A stretch of DNA of 11,658 bases from DAOTVS01 sp034436375 (GTDB lineage: Bacteria; Chloroflexota; Anaerolineae; SpSt-313), in contig DAOTVS010000156.1 of assembly GCA_034436375.1 (NCBI GenBank), forward strand, positions 1-11,658, given 5' to 3'. The number at the start of each line of letters is the position of its first letter. The stretch's first letter is position 1. A program made the position numbers and the translations under genes. Below the pieces are notes generated by a model that was not told the origin of the DNA, did not search any database, and saw nothing but the letters and a program-made list of their open reading frames with translations. This document shows positions 1 to 6,248 of the stretch, piece after piece.

Positions 1-2739
1 TCGCTGCATCTCGCCAATGATGCGGATCGTCTGGACTATGAGGAGCGGCGTCAGGCCCAACCCTACCACAATACCCCAATCACCCAGAGAGAGAGGCAGC
101 GTGGCGAAGATGGGCTGGAGGGCAGGGATATAGATGATAGCCAGGTTGCTGAGGATCACTACGAAAAAGGCGAGCACCAGCCAGCGGTTAGTGAACCAGC
201 CGATTGTGAAGAGCGAAAAGCGCTCGCTGCGCAGGTTAAAGGCATGCACGCTCTGGGCCAGGATCGAGGTAGAGAAGGCCAACACCCGCGCCCGGTCTAC
301 CCCTCGCCCTGCCACATAAAGCTCCAGGAAAAATGCGGCCAGCGTGACCAGGCCGATCAGTATACCCTGGTAGGCAATCGCCAGACCTATGGAACGTGTA
401 AGGATGCCTTCGCTGGTCTTGCGCGGCGGCCGCTCCATGATGTGCGGATCTGCTGGTTCCACCCCCAGGGCAAGTGCGGGTAGGCTGTCGGTCGTCAGGT
501 TGATCCACAGGATCTGGATCGGCAGCAGCGGCAACGGAAAGCCGACAAGGCCGGCCAGGAAGAGGGTCAGCACCTCGCCGGTGTTGCAGGAAAGCATAAA
601 GTGGACAAAACGCTGGATATTGTCAAAAATCGTCCGGCCTTCCTCCACCGCTGCCACGATGGTGCCGAAATTGTCATCTGAGAGCACCATATCCGAGGCT
701 TCCTTGGTGACGTCGGTGCCGGCGATACCCATAGAGATGCCGATATCGGCTTCTTTGAGCGCGGGCGCATCATTGACTCCATCGCCGGTCATGGCTACGA
801 CCTGCCCACGCGACTTCCAGGCGCTGATGATCCTGAGCTTGTCCTCCGGCGATACGCGCGCATAGACGGCCACCCGGTCCACGATCTCTGCCAGGCGCTC
901 ATCGGAGATTTCGTCCAACTCCGCGCCGGTGAGCACCATTTCGCCCTCTTCCAGGATGCCGAGCTCGCTGGCAATGGCCCGGGCCGTGTTGGCCTGATCG
1001 CCGGTGATCATGACCACGGTGATGCCCGCCCGTTGGCTGGTCGCGACCGCCTCCCTGGCTGTAGGGCGGGGCGGGTCAATCATGGCCTCCAGCCCAGTAA
1101 AGGTGAGGTCGCGCTCCACCGTTTCCGGTTTGAGCGGCTGGTCTGGCGGCAGGGGCCGGTAAGCCATGGCAAGCACGCGCAAGGCCTGGGCCCCCAGGCG
1201 CGCATTGATAGCGAGGAACTCTTGCCGTTGGGCCGGGTCCAGGGGTTGCACGAGCCCGCCTCGCTGTACCGTTGTACAGAGGGGTAGGATCGACTCGGGC
1301 GCTCCCTTGACAAAGGCGACCCGTTGGCCCGGGGTAACCCCTGCCAGCGCCTGCGGCCCCTGCCCATCGCCCCGGTAGTCATAGATGATACTCATGCGCT
1401 TGCGCTCCGAGTCGAAGGGCAGTTCCTCTACAAAGTCGAAACCCGGTGGGTTATCCACATCGCGGCAGCCGGCCTTGGCGGCCGCGGTCAAGAGCGCCCC
1501 TTCCGTCGGGTCGCCGCGCACTATCCAGCGCGGTCCGTTGCCGGCATCCTCCTGAATGAGCTCCGCTGTGCTGGCCAGGGCCCCCACCAGGGTCACTCCG
1601 GCCAGGTCTTGAGCGCTGCGCTCTATCGGGTGGCTATTGGCCATAAAGCGGCCGCGCGGTGCATAGCCTTCACCCGTGACGCGGACCTCGCGCTCCGGCG
1701 TGATGATGCGGCGCACGGTCATCTGGTTCTCGGTGAGGGTGCCCGTCTTGTCGGTGCAGATCACCGAGGCAGTGCCCAGAGTCTCTACCGAGCGCAGACG
1801 GCGCACCAGGGCATGGCGGGCGGCCATGCGGCGCACGCCGATGGCCAGGGCGATGGTCACAACCGCTGGCAGGCCTTCGGGAATGGCCGCCACGGCCAGG
1901 CTGACGGCGACCAGAAACATCTGCACGATGGGATCGCCGCGGGCGACGCCCAGGCCAAAGATCACGGCCACGATCACGAGCGCCGCGTAGACCAGGTAGC
2001 GCCCCACACGCTCCAGCTCGAGCTGCAGGGGGGTTACTTCGGGGCCGATCTCCTGCACCATCTCGGCAATCCGGCCGATCTCACTGCGCACGCCCGTAGC
2101 GGTAATCAATACGCGCCCGCGCCCCTGAGCCACAATGGTGCCAGAGAAAACCATGTTGTTGCGGTCGGCCAACGGGGCCTCGGGGGATGCGATCGCCTCG
2201 GCCTCCTTATGCGCAGGGGACGATTCGCCGGTCAGCAAGGCCTGATCCACGGTCAGGTTACGCGTGGAAATGAGGCGCCCGTCAGCGGGAATGAGGTCAC
2301 CCGTCTCAATGGCGATGATATCGCCCGGCACGATCTCGCGCGCAGGCAGCTCGTGCAGGCGCCCTTCACGCAGCACCTGCGCCGTAGGCGCCGTGAGCTC
2401 CTTGAGGGCCTGCAGCGATTGCTCTGCCCGGTACTCCTGGAAAAAACCAAGAAAGCCGTTGATCAGGACAATGACAAAAATCGCTGCGGCATCGGTCCAT
2501 TCGCCGAGCAGCGGCCCCGAGATGATGGCCGCTCCCAGCAGGACCCAGACGATGAAATCATTGAATTGGCCAATGAACTGCTGCAGTGGGGTAGGTCCTT
2601 TGACGGTTGGAAGCTCGTTATAGCCGAATTCTTCCAGCCGGCGGTGCGCCTCCTGGAAGCTTAGCCCCTCATCGGGATGAGTCCCGGCCTGCGCCAGGGC
2701 CTGGTCCACTGGTAAGAGATACCAGCGATCTTCCTGCAA
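1..2739 (-). CDS. P2A-type (SERCA-like) cation-transporting P-type ATPase, 3' end beyond window
   Basis: An integral membrane pump that uses ATP to move a cation, most likely Ca2+. The frame stays open from the start to base 1, giving 913 residues, so only the last few are missing. In order: actuator TGES (E172), PEGLP in M4 (E288), phosphorylation motif DKTGTLT (D330), hinge TGDGVND (D653-D657), NTGE in M5 (N719, E722), and NLTTD in M6 (N747, D751). Two hydrophobic helices lie at about 62-78 and 82-100, with several more after residue 700. The M4, M5 and M6 residues match the Ca2+ ligands of SERCA. At the M8 position where SERCA has a Glu ligand, this protein appears to have Gln829. I chose the TTG at 2739 because GGGGGTGA lies about 5 nt upstream; in-frame GTGs at 2748 and 2775 are alternatives. 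Family assignment is firm; the transported ion is inferred. Confidence 0.93.
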   Translation of the reverse strand, partial: MQEDRWYLLPVDQALAQAGTHPDEGLSFQEAHRRLEEFGYNELPTVKGPTPLQQFIGQFNDFIVWVLLGAAIISGPLLGEWTDAAAIFVIVLINGFLGFFQEYRAEQSLQALKELTAPTAQVLREGRLHELPAREIVPGDIIAIETGDLIPADGRLISTRNLTVDQALLTGESSPAHKEAEAIASPEAPLADRNNMVFSGTIVAQGRGRVLITATGVRSEIGRIAEMVQEIGPEVTPLQLELERVGRYLVYAALVIVAVIFGLGVARGDPIVQMFLVAVSLAVAAIPEGLPAVVTIALAIGVRRMAARHALVRRLRSVETLGTASVICTDKTGTLTENQMTVRRIITPEREVRVTGEGYAPRGRFMANSHPIERSAQDLAGVTLVGALASTAELIQEDAGNGPRWIVRGDPTEGALLTAAAKAGCRDVDNPPGFDFVEELPFDSERKRMSIIYDYRGDGQGPQALAGVTPGQRVAFVKGAPESILPLCTTVQRGGLVQPLDPAQRQEFLAINARLGAQALRVLAMAYRPLPPDQPLKPETVERDLTFTGLEAMIDPPRPTAREAVATSQRAGITVVMITGDQANTARAIASELGILEEGEMVLTGAELDEISDERLAEIVDRVAVYARVSPEDKLRIISAWKSRGQVVAMTGDGVNDAPALKEADIGISMGIAGTDVTKEASDMVLSDDNFGTIVAAVEEGRTIFDNIQRFVHFMLSCNTGEVLTLFLAGLVGFPLPLLPIQILWINLTTDSLPALALGVEPADPHIMERPPRKTSEGILTRSIGLAIAYQGILIGLVTLAAFFLELYVAGRGVDRARVLAFSTSILAQSVHAFNLRSERFSLFTIGWFTNRWLVLAFFVVILSNLAIIYIPALQPIFATLPLSLGDWGIVVGLGLTPLLIVQTIRIIGEMQR

Positions 2740-2792
2740 CCCAGTCACCCCCGCAAATAGCGATGGGAGGTCCACCTGTCTTGCTGGTCACA

Positions 2793-2821
2793 AGGCTACC
2801 ACAGGCAGGGGGCTGCGTCAA
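2793..2821 (-). promoter_or_regulatory. Predicted sigma70-like promoter of the P-type ATPase
   Basis: Reading leftward, a -35 box TTGACG (2821-2816), a 17-bp spacer and a -10 box TAGCCT (2798-2793). The -35 is strong and the -10 weak. Transcription would begin near 2786. That would leave only about 11 nt before the GTG at 2775, which favours the later starts at 2748 or 2739. Predicted by eye from consensus only. Confidence 0.4.
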
Positions 2822-2837
2822 GGCCAATCCGCAGAGA

Positions 2838-2905
2838 GCACGAAGAGCACGAAGGACGCGAAGAGAGGACGAAGAACGCGAAGGGAGCACGAAGGACGCG
2901 AAGAG
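2838..2905 (+). repeat. Tandem 9-bp (CGAAG-core) repeat array, left arm
   Basis: Seven 9-bp units with the core CGAAG start at 2838, 2847, 2856, 2867, 2876, 2887 and 2896. Two-base insertions after the third and fifth units give a higher-order period of 20 bp (2847, 2867, 2887). The 21 bases at 2845-2865 recur exactly at 2885-2905. The array lies just upstream of the predicted ATPase promoter. It is non-coding on both strands as far as I can see; the open frames across it give only Arg/Glu-rich translations. Confidence 0.85.
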
Positions 2906-2943
2906 GTAGAGCCGAGATTATGGCCAGTTGTGCCAGCCAGGGC

Positions 2944-2967
2944 GGGCGCTCCCCGAGGGGCGCGCCC
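2944..2967. other. Strong GC hairpin (6+4 bp stem) between the two repeat arrays
   Basis: GGGCGC (2944-2949) pairs with GCGCCC (2962-2967), and CCCC (2951-2954) with GGGG (2957-2960). One T/C mismatch separates the two stem blocks, and the centre is GA. No T-run follows on either strand, so it is not a canonical intrinsic terminator. It could still block readthrough from the cell-wall operon, which ends at 3039. That role is inferred. Confidence 0.5.
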
Positions 2968-3036
2968 CTTCGCGTTCTTCGCGCCCCTTCGCGTTCTTCG
3001 CGCTTCCCCTTCGCGTTCTTCGCGCTTCCCCTTCGC
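2965..3036 (-). repeat. Tandem repeat array, right arm, inverted relative to 2838-2905
   Basis: The 16-mer CCCTTCGCGTTCTTCG starts at 2966, 2985 and 3007, and a partial copy starts at 3029, so the steps are 19, 22 and 22 bp. Its reverse complement occurs exactly in the left array at 2870-2885. The two arrays therefore form an inverted pair that could fold into a large cruciform or RNA stem around the 2944-2967 hairpin. The array ends directly after the LCP stop codon. Confidence 0.85.
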
Positions 3037-3038
3037 AC

Positions 3039-4070
3039 TTACGGTGCGGTGAGCTGTTGCCAGACCTGGTTGATGCGCTCGCGGTTGGGAAGGAGCACCT
3101 GTGCGCCGTCGGGGGTGACCCAGTCGCGCACCATGGTGCCGTCGAAGACCTGCTCGCGGTAATTGCCGGGCTTGATGCGCAGGGCCAAGCCTATGAGGGG
3201 CAAAACCTGATTCACCTGCAGGTTGGTCTCTACCGTATCGGCGAGAGCGCTCAGCAGAGAGGGTATGCGGGGCAGCACCTCGGGGCGCAACGCCGCCTGC
3301 CGGATGGCGAGGAGCACTTGCTGTTGCCGGCGCGAGCGATCAAAATCGCTGGTGCCGTGGCGGGCGCGCGCATACTGCAGCGCCAGGTGGCCATCCATGT
3401 GCTGAGGCCCCTTGACAACCACCATGTGCGACACGCCATTGGGGGCCGTATCATCCCAGAACCACTCGTCCATGGCGCGGTCCGAGTCGATGGTGATCCC
3501 CCCCAGCGCATCAATGATGCGCTCCAGCCCCTCGAAATTGATGCGCATATAGGCATCGACGGCAATGCCCAGGTTTTGCTTGATTGTGGCCGCCAACAGC
3601 TTAGGCCCGCCGCCCTGGCCAAGGCTCGTCTCACCCATATAGTCTACGGCATTGATGCGTTCCTGCCCGTGGCCGGGAATGTTGACCCACAAATCGCGTG
3701 GGATGCTGAGCATGGCAATCGTCCCCGCCCGCGGCCGGATGGCGACGATGATCAGCGTGTCGGTGCGCCAGCTCTGGTCCTTGCCCACACTCCGGTCGGC
3801 GCCCAGGAGGAGCAGATTCAGGTCACTGCTCTGAGTGGGCAGCGCTGTGGGGGCGAGGGTGGGTGTGGGCGAGGGGGTGGATGACGGTGTCGAGGACGGT
3901 TGCCGGGCTGGCTGGTCCGTTTGTGTCGCTTGTGGGCGCGAGGAAGGGGTCTCGACGCTTGTCGGATTTGGCGCCTCGCTGTGGCCCGGTGTGGCCGTCG
4001 CCGTCAGTGAGGCGGAGCGACAGCCCACAAGCAGAATCAGGATTGCCAGCCCCAGTAGCAGGCGTTTCAC
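3039..4070 (-). CDS. LCP (LytR-CpsA-Psr) family lipoprotein, glycopolymer-peptidoglycan ligase family
   Basis: LCP enzymes move undecaprenyl-phosphate-linked glycopolymers onto peptidoglycan outside the membrane. The 343-residue product has a hydrophobic segment (4-15) ending in the lipobox LVGC with Cys17, so it is probably a lipoprotein rather than the usual single-pass membrane form. A Thr/Pro/Ser-rich linker follows (about 22-82). The LCP domain starts at about 84: LLLLGADRS (86-94), RTDT (102-105), SIPRDLW (122-128), ERIN (137-140), and YARARHG with the DFDRSRRQQQ block (233-251). These hold the conserved Arg and Asp residues of the family. I chose the GTG at 4070 because it overlaps the murE TGA as GTGA and places the signal peptide at the N-terminus; the longer frame to 4157 would add 29 residues lying inside murE. 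It is the last gene of the operon and probably translationally coupled to murE. The attached polymer cannot be told from sequence. Confidence 0.9.
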   Translation of the reverse strand: MKRLLLGLAILILLVGCRSASLTATATPGHSEAPNPTSVETPSSRPQATQTDQPARQPSSTPSSTPSPTPTLAPTALPTQSSDLNLLLLGADRSVGKDQSWRTDTLIIVAIRPRAGTIAMLSIPRDLWVNIPGHGQERINAVDYMGETSLGQGGGPKLLAATIKQNLGIAVDAYMRINFEGLERIIDALGGITIDSDRAMDEWFWDDTAPNGVSHMVVVKGPQHMDGHLALQYARARHGTSDFDRSRRQQQVLLAIRQAALRPEVLPRIPSLLSALADTVETNLQVNQVLPLIGLALRIKPGNYREQVFDGTMVRDWVTPDGAQVLLPNRERINQVWQQLTAP

Positions 4071-5596
4071 CCTCTGTGCTCCCGCTCCAAGCGCGTTTGC
4101 AGCGCCGCGCGCAGAGCCTGATGATCGCTCCAGGGAACCTCGGTTGTGCCAAAGCATAGAGAGCGCTCGTGCCCTTTGCCGGTTACCAGCACGAGATCGC
4201 CCGGTTGCGCCATATCCACGGCCAGCGCGATCGCCTCACCCCGGTCGGCCACGCACCGGTAGCCTTCGCCCTCGCTGCGGCCTGCCGCCTGACAGCCCCG
4301 GGCGATATCGGCTGTGATCGCCGCGAGCGATTCCGTGCGCGGATCCTCAGCAGTGATGATGGTCATATCGGCCAGGCGGCCGCTGATCTCACCCATCACC
4401 GGGCGCTTGCCCTGGTCTCGCAGGCCGGCGCAGCCATAAACCACGATCACCCGCCCCGTCGTTATCTGGCGGGCGGCGGTCAGGGCTTGCTCGAGCGCGT
4501 TGGGGGTATGGGCGAAATCAATCAGGGCGCGGAATGGCTGGCCCAGGTTGATCTCCTCCATTCGCCCCTCAACCCCACGGAAGGCACGGATGCCCGCCTG
4601 GATGGCCTCGGTCGCAATGCCCTGCGAGAGGCCCACGGCGATGGCCGCCAGGACGTTGTAGAGGTTAAAACGGCCGGGGAGGGCTGTCTCGATGGGAAAA
4701 GAGCCGCGCGGCGTCTGCGCCAGGCAGCGCCAGCCGCCATTATGGGCCGGCTCCAGGCCGCTCAACGTCAGGTCGGCTGCGCCGTTGAGTCCGTAGGTCA
4801 GGCGCAGATCGGCCGGAATGGCGCGCAGGTAATCGTAGGAGGTATCATCGACGTTGAGGATCGCGACCTTGGGGGTACCCGGCTTGCGCGCTCCGGTCGT
4901 CAGATTGCGGAAAAGGAGCGCTTTGGCCTCCCGATAGGCCTCATAGGTCTGGTGAAAATCCAGGTGGTCGCGGGTGATATTGGTCACCACGGCCACATCA
5001 AAGTCACAGGCTTCCACCCGTCGCTGAGCCAGGCCGTGGGAGGTCGCCTCGAGCACGGCGAACTGTGCGCCAGCCTCAACCATCTCTGCCAGGTAGCGCT
5101 GCATATCGGGCGCATCGGGGGTGGTGGTATGCAGGCCGGTATCCATCTCTCTCCCCCCTACCCGCGCTTTGACGGTAGAGATCATGGCGGAGGGCAAGCG
5201 GGCAGCATCGAGGATGGCAGCGATCAGCTCCACCGTCGTCGTCTTGCCCTCGGTGCCTGTGACGCCGATCACCCGCAGCTTGCGTGCGGGAAAGCCCTGC
5301 CAGGCGGCTGCCAGTTGCGCCAGGGCCGCTCGCGCATCGCCCACCACCGCCGCCGGCACGCCCTTCGGCGCCGCCTCCGCCCGCTCCACCACCACGGCCA
5401 CGGCCCCCCGGCGGAGGGCGTCGGGGAGGAAGCGGTGCCCGTCCACACTCACCCCGGGCACCGCCACAAAAAGGGCCCCCGGCCCTGCCTGCCGGGAATC
5501 GCACACGATCGCGCTCACTGTGGTCTCTGCGCCGTCATTGAGCAGTTGCGCCCCGCTCAGTGCCGTCCGCAGATCAGCCCAACGCATCGTCTTCAT
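4067..5596 (-). CDS. murE: MurE-type UDP-N-acetylmuramyl-tripeptide synthetase (Mur ligase)
   Basis: A cytoplasmic ATP-dependent ligase that adds the third amino acid to UDP-MurNAc-L-Ala-D-Glu. At 509 residues it is near the usual length. Seen in order: the MurE-type N-terminal domain with CDSR (32-35), P-loop GTEGKTTT (114-121), HTTTPDA (156-162), EATSHGLAQ (183-191), TNITRDHLDFH (205-215), a probable carbamylated Lys225, FAHTPNALE (361-369), GCAGLRDQGKRP (388-399), EDPR (417-420), and GKGHE (473-477). The amino-acid specificity loop reads EDPR rather than the DNPR of meso-diaminopimelate enzymes, and GCAGLRD departs from the usual GCGGDRD. The third residue could therefore be Lys or Orn rather than mDAP; Chloroflexus is known to use L-ornithine. 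The ATG at 5596 lies 8 bp after the upstream stop; an ATG at 5587 is an alternative start. No other mur genes are adjacent. Confidence 0.92.
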   Translation of the reverse strand: MKTMRWADLRTALSGAQLLNDGAETTVSAIVCDSRQAGPGALFVAVPGVSVDGHRFLPDALRRGAVAVVVERAEAAPKGVPAAVVGDARAALAQLAAAWQGFPARKLRVIGVTGTEGKTTTVELIAAILDAARLPSAMISTVKARVGGREMDTGLHTTTPDAPDMQRYLAEMVEAGAQFAVLEATSHGLAQRRVEACDFDVAVVTNITRDHLDFHQTYEAYREAKALLFRNLTTGARKPGTPKVAILNVDDTSYDYLRAIPADLRLTYGLNGAADLTLSGLEPAHNGGWRCLAQTPRGSFPIETALPGRFNLYNVLAAIAVGLSQGIATEAIQAGIRAFRGVEGRMEEINLGQPFRALIDFAHTPNALEQALTAARQITTGRVIVVYGCAGLRDQGKRPVMGEISGRLADMTIITAEDPRTESLAAITADIARGCQAAGRSEGEGYRCVADRGEAIALAVDMAQPGDLVLVTGKGHERSLCFGTTEVPWSDHQALRAALQTRLEREHRG

Positions 5597-5604
5597 CGTT
5601 CAAT

Positions 5605-5919
5605 TTAGCTCGCTTGATCGATTTGGATGAGGAGCGCCCCGGCATCGCCCGCCTGCAGCGCTTCGATGGCATAGGCTGGCACACCCCGCACACGGGCCGT
5701 CGCATCGGCGCGCACGCGGGCCGTGCGCCTTCCCTCTGCCCAGCGCACGCTCAGGCGGAGCCCGGGGGTCAAGGGGGGCTCGGAAACCAGCGTCACATCC
5801 AGGATGTACTCTCCCGGGCGCTTGGCCGGCTGCGCCGCCAACAGGGCCACCGCTTTTTCCCCTGTAGGCGCCAACCACACGCCCGAAGTCAAAAGCACAG
5901 CGCCTGCCTTCTCTGCCAT
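5605..5919 (-). CDS. Hypothetical 104-aa protein, first gene of the murE-LCP operon
   Basis: I do not recognise the family. The 104-residue product has no signal peptide, no membrane segment and no cysteine cluster. Its alternating pattern of hydrophobic and charged residues (for example YILDVTLVSE, then RLSVRWAEGRRTARVRADATARVRG) suggests a small beta-rich fold. The ATG at 5919 is preceded by GAGGG about 6 nt upstream; a frame from 5970 would start upstream of the likely transcription start. It lies 35-40 nt behind a good predicted promoter, and murE begins 8 bp after its stop. It is therefore almost certainly cotranscribed with murE, and a link to wall-precursor synthesis is inferred from position alone. 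Its coding status rests on the ribosome site, promoter and tight spacing. Confidence 0.7.
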   Translation of the reverse strand: MAEKAGAVLLTSGVWLAPTGEKAVALLAAQPAKRPGEYILDVTLVSEPPLTPGLRLSVRWAEGRRTARVRADATARVRGVPAYAIEALQAGDAGALLIQIDQAS

Positions 5920-5960
5920 CGCATCCCTCTGCTGGAGATTCGCTCCTCCACCCTGCGCGG

Positions 5961-5989
5961 ACCATACCACAGATGAGGAAGAGTGTCAA
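5961..5989 (-). promoter_or_regulatory. Predicted promoter of the 104-aa/murE/LCP operon
   Basis: Reading leftward, a perfect -35 TTGACA (5989-5984), a 17-bp spacer and a -10 TATGGT (5966-5961). Transcription would start near 5954, about 35 nt before the ATG at 5919. It diverges from the AbrB promoter, with 31 bp between the two -35 boxes, so a regulator bound there could touch both. Confidence 0.6.
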
Positions 5990-6020
5990 CTAGCATATAT
6001 CCACAATCTCCGCACTATGC

Positions 6021-6049
6021 TTGACAATGGCCTGCACGAGCATTGCAAT
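6021..6049 (+). promoter_or_regulatory. Predicted promoter of the AbrB-like gene
   Basis: A perfect -35 TTGACA (6021-6026), a 17-bp spacer and a -10 TGCAAT (6044-6049, 4 of 6 consensus bases). Transcription would start near 6056, about 34 nt before the ATG at 6090. The -10 lies wholly inside a 14-bp palindrome. Confidence 0.55.
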
Positions 6050-6052
6050 GCT
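6039..6052. promoter_or_regulatory. Candidate operator: perfect 14-bp palindrome AGCATTGCAATGCT
   Basis: AGCATTGCAATGCT equals its own reverse complement and covers the predicted -10 box of the AbrB-like gene. Dimeric AbrB/MazE-fold antitoxins commonly bind palindromes in their own promoters, so autorepression by the adjacent gene is a natural reading. That the protein binds here is inferred; the palindrome itself is seen. Confidence 0.5.
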
Positions 6053-6089
6053 AATCAAAAGTCAGTTTTTGCTTAGCAAGGAGCCGGAC

Positions 6090-6245
6090 ATGGGTGAACG
6101 AACTACTGTAAAAGTGAGCAAACGTTACCAGTTTGCTGTGCCCAGCCTGGTCCGCCGGCGCCTGAATATCGAGAGCGGCGACGAGTTGCTTATTGATGTG
6201 CAGGGTAGCATCGCTCTCATCATGCCCATAATATGCCCTGTGTAG
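6090..6245 (+). CDS. SpoVT/AbrB-like DNA-binding protein, orphan and possibly C-terminally truncated
   Basis: A 51-residue protein matching the swapped-hairpin AbrB fold: TVKVSKRYQFAVPSLVRRRLNIESGDELLIDV (residues 6-37), with the usual KVSKR start, the VP turn, the RRRL helix and the GDEL turn. Such proteins are dimeric DNA binders and often serve as antitoxins. The ATG at 6090 follows AAGGAG (6078-6083) by 6 nt; a longer frame from the TTG at 6021 would start inside the -35 box and is rejected. VapB-type members usually run on past the DNA-binding domain into a toxin-binding tail and are followed by a PIN-toxin gene. Here the protein ends in LIMPIICPV, and the convergent DUF3160 gene ends 3 bp further on. 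No toxin gene is present. It is either a domain-only regulator or the remnant of a toxin-antitoxin pair. Confidence 0.78.
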   Translation: MGERTTVKVSKRYQFAVPSLVRRRLNIESGDELLIDVQGSIALIMPIICPV

Positions 6246-6248
6246 CCC

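Noticed and set aside
1451..1459. TTATCCACA, an exact DnaA-box sequence
   Set aside because: It is a single copy inside the ATPase coding region, with no cluster of further boxes or AT-rich unwinding region. The near match TTATCCACT at 11180-11188, in the loop of the inverted repeat, is also isolated. No origin is supported.
1324..2664. Long open frame on the plus strand, 446 codons
   Set aside because: It lies antisense to the P-type ATPase, whose frame carries every family motif. The plus-strand translation is His/Gly/Arg-rich without recognisable domains, as expected from the high GC content.
2838..3036. Short regular repeats considered as a CRISPR array
   Set aside because: The units are 9-22 bp, adjacent and degenerate, with no unique spacers of constant length and no cas genes.
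2928..3884. Plus-strand open frame of 318 codons starting in the repeat region
   Set aside because: It runs antisense to the LCP gene, and its first part only translates the tandem repeat (repeated FAFFALPLRVLRA-type words).
4169..5608. Long open frame on the plus strand, 479 codons
   Set aside because: It is antisense to murE, which has clear Mur ligase motifs throughout; the translation is low in complexity and shows no family resemblance.
5600..5989. Minus-strand open frame of 129 codons overlapping the 104-aa gene
   Set aside because: It is in a different frame from the 104-aa protein, starts upstream of the predicted transcription start, and lacks a ribosome site; the 5605-5919 frame has both.
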